A stretch of DNA of 6,180 bases. Source: Planctomycetota bacterium (GTDB taxonomy: Bacteria > Planctomycetota > Phycisphaerae > Sedimentisphaerales > Anaerohalosphaeraceae). The notes under the pieces are model-generated. The model did not search any database. It was not told the origin of the DNA and saw only the letters and a list, made by a program, of their open reading frames with translations. The position numbers and the translations under genes were made by a program. Shown here in pieces: positions 4,962 to 6,180 of this stretch; position 1 is the stretch's first letter; the number at the start of each line of letters is the position of its first letter. Location: contig VRUF01000176.1 of assembly GCA_019456245.1 (NCBI GenBank), positions 1 through 6,180 on the forward strand, read 5' to 3'.

Positions 4962-6180
4962 ATGGTTACCAGTAAAATCAGAGATCCCAAACTTCAAGCA
5001 GAGCAAAATGCATCTGGCATTGCCGGAGAGAATCTGATCGATTTCGATAAATTTCACTCGGCACTGAGCGCGGTGAGTTTATTAAGCTGCCATGGATCGA
5101 TAATTCGAGTTTCTGGCCTGACGGTTGAGTCCAATGGTCCGAAAGTTGGATTAGGCGAACTTTGCGGGATTAATATGCGTAACGGCCGGCGTGTATTAGC
5201 AGAGGTTGTGGGCTTTAACGATGGCCGGATTATCCTGCTTCCATTAGAACATGTAGCGGGTATCTCGCCGGGCGATACGGTAACAACTCGCAGCAGCCTT
5301 CGTCATATCAGTCTAAGCGATAATATTCTTGGACGTGTGCTAAACGGTCTTGGTGAACCGATCGATGATAAAGGGCCTTTAACAGGCACTGACAAGCAGA
5401 GCTTAGATTCGAATTGTCCTCCGCCTTTAAGCCGAGGTAAAATCACTAAACCTATGCCCTTAGGAATCCGATCTATAGATGGGATGTTAACCTGCGGGCG
5501 AGGCCAACGTGTAGGCATTTTCAGCGGAAGCGGTGTGGGCAAAAGTGTACTGCTCGGTGATATTGCCAATTCTAGCGATGCAGATGTAAACATAGTGGCA
5601 TTGATCGGCGAACGGGGGAGGGAGGTTCGCGAATTTCTTGAAAGCGACCTTGGCCCGGAAGGTTTGTCTCGCAGTGTTGTAGTTGTTGCGACGTCTGATT
5701 CTCCTCCGATCCAAAGGGTGAAGGCGGCTTTTGTGGCTACGACCATTGCGGAATATTTCCGAGATAAGGGTAAGAATGTTTTGTTCATGATGGATTCACT
5801 GACACGATTTGCCCAGGCACAGCGTGAAATAGGTCTTGCGGCTGGCGAACCGCCGGCTTCAAAAGGGTATTGTCCAAGCGTTTTCGCCCTGATGCCGCGG
5901 CTTATCGAACGTTTGGGTTGCTCGGAACATGGCAGCATTACAGGTATTTTGACTGTACTTGTTGAAAACGACGATCTAAACGATCCGGTCGCAGACAGTG
6001 CCAGAAGTCTGCTTGACGGTCATATCATTTTGTCTCGAAAACTGGCCAATCGCGGGCATTATCCGGCGGTTGATATTATGTCGAGCATAAGCAGATTGAT
6101 GCCTGCAGTGGTTAGCGACGAACATAAGGCTGCAGCTCAGAAACTCCGGGAGATATATGCTACCTATATCGATGCTGAGG
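4962..6180 (+). CDS. fliI: FliI, flagellum-specific export ATPase (3' partial)
   Basis: FliI is the hexameric ATPase that docks and unfolds export substrates at the base of the flagellum. The ORF runs open to the right edge with about 406 codons visible; full FliI is usually 430-460, so only the C-terminal end is missing. An N-terminal beta-barrel domain ends near residue 115, with ISLSDNILGRVLNGLGEPID at the family's 'GRVld.lG.PlD' block. The Walker A loop GSGVGKS is at residues 189-195 (Lys194). The LIGERGREV segment at 214-222 holds the catalytic glutamate at 217. The Walker B aspartate is D278 in LFMMDSLTRFAQAQREI. The ATPase block GEPPASKGY.PSVFA, with the usual YPPS read here as YCPS, is followed by DDLNDPVAD and DGHI.LSR. 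An ATG at 4962 follows the fliH stop by 3 bp, with AAAGG at 4946-4950. The N terminus carries about 25 extra residues before the conserved part. Confidence 0.96.
   Translation, partial: MVTSKIRDPKLQAEQNASGIAGENLIDFDKFHSALSAVSLLSCHGSIIRVSGLTVESNGPKVGLGELCGINMRNGRRVLAEVVGFNDGRIILLPLEHVAGISPGDTVTTRSSLRHISLSDNILGRVLNGLGEPIDDKGPLTGTDKQSLDSNCPPPLSRGKITKPMPLGIRSIDGMLTCGRGQRVGIFSGSGVGKSVLLGDIANSSDADVNIVALIGERGREVREFLESDLGPEGLSRSVVVVATSDSPPIQRVKAAFVATTIAEYFRDKGKNVLFMMDSLTRFAQAQREIGLAAGEPPASKGYCPSVFALMPRLIERLGCSEHGSITGILTVLVENDDLNDPVADSARSLLDGHIILSRKLANRGHYPAVDIMSSISRLMPAVVSDEHKAAAQKLREIYATYIDAE

Noticed and set aside
5303..5938. Long open frame on the minus strand (211 codons) opposite fliI
   Set aside because: It lies entirely antisense to conserved FliI ATPase motifs, its product shows no recognisable domain, and no ribosome-binding site was seen. 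It is best explained as a codon-bias shadow.
1..6180. Mobile elements, CRISPR arrays, tRNA or rRNA genes
   Set aside because: None was visible. Nearly all of the sequence is accounted for by flagellar coding regions.

Overview
The window is a continuous stretch of a bacterial flagellar basal-body operon. All genes are on the + strand, in the order flgB (3' end only), flgC, fliE, fliF, fliG-like paralogue (here FliG1), fliG (here FliG2), fliH and fliI (5' part only). The apparatus is of the diderm/generic bacterial type. Base composition is moderate and the starts include GTG and TTG. I cannot place the organism securely. The protein flavour is that of a deep-branching flagellated bacterium, possibly a planctomycete/Phycisphaerae-like lineage, but that is a low-confidence impression.

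Layout: positions 1-208 encode the C-terminal part of the proximal rod protein FlgB. A 65-bp gap follows, then FlgC (274-678) and FliE (690-1010), the other proximal-rod and MS-ring/rod junction parts. A 42-bp leader carrying heptamer tandem repeats precedes FliF (best start ATG 1053, end 2555), the MS-ring protein. Two fliG-family genes follow (2560-3366 and 3350-4369), overlapping by 17 bp. FliH (4374-4958) and FliI (from 4962 past the window end) are the export-ATPase regulator and the ATPase. From fliF onward, genes are 3-4 bp apart or overlapping, which implies translational coupling in one transcript. No internal terminator or convincing promoter was seen.

How they work together: FliF forms the MS ring and its C-terminal tail is the docking site for the FliG N-terminal domain. 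FliG connects the MS ring to FliM/FliN and receives torque from the stator. FlgB, FlgC and FliE build the rod on the MS ring. FliH and FliI deliver and energise export through the same basal body.

The part most worth attention is the fliG pair. FliG2 has full length and keeps most charges of the torque helix. FliG1 has the FliF-binding N-terminal domain joined directly to a FliG C-terminal domain. It lacks the whole FliM-binding middle domain, and by my alignment all five classic torque-helix charged positions are lost or reversed. It also carries a nine-adenine run at the domain junction. This looks like a co-translated, torque-dead FliG variant that could form part of a mixed or modified rotor ring.
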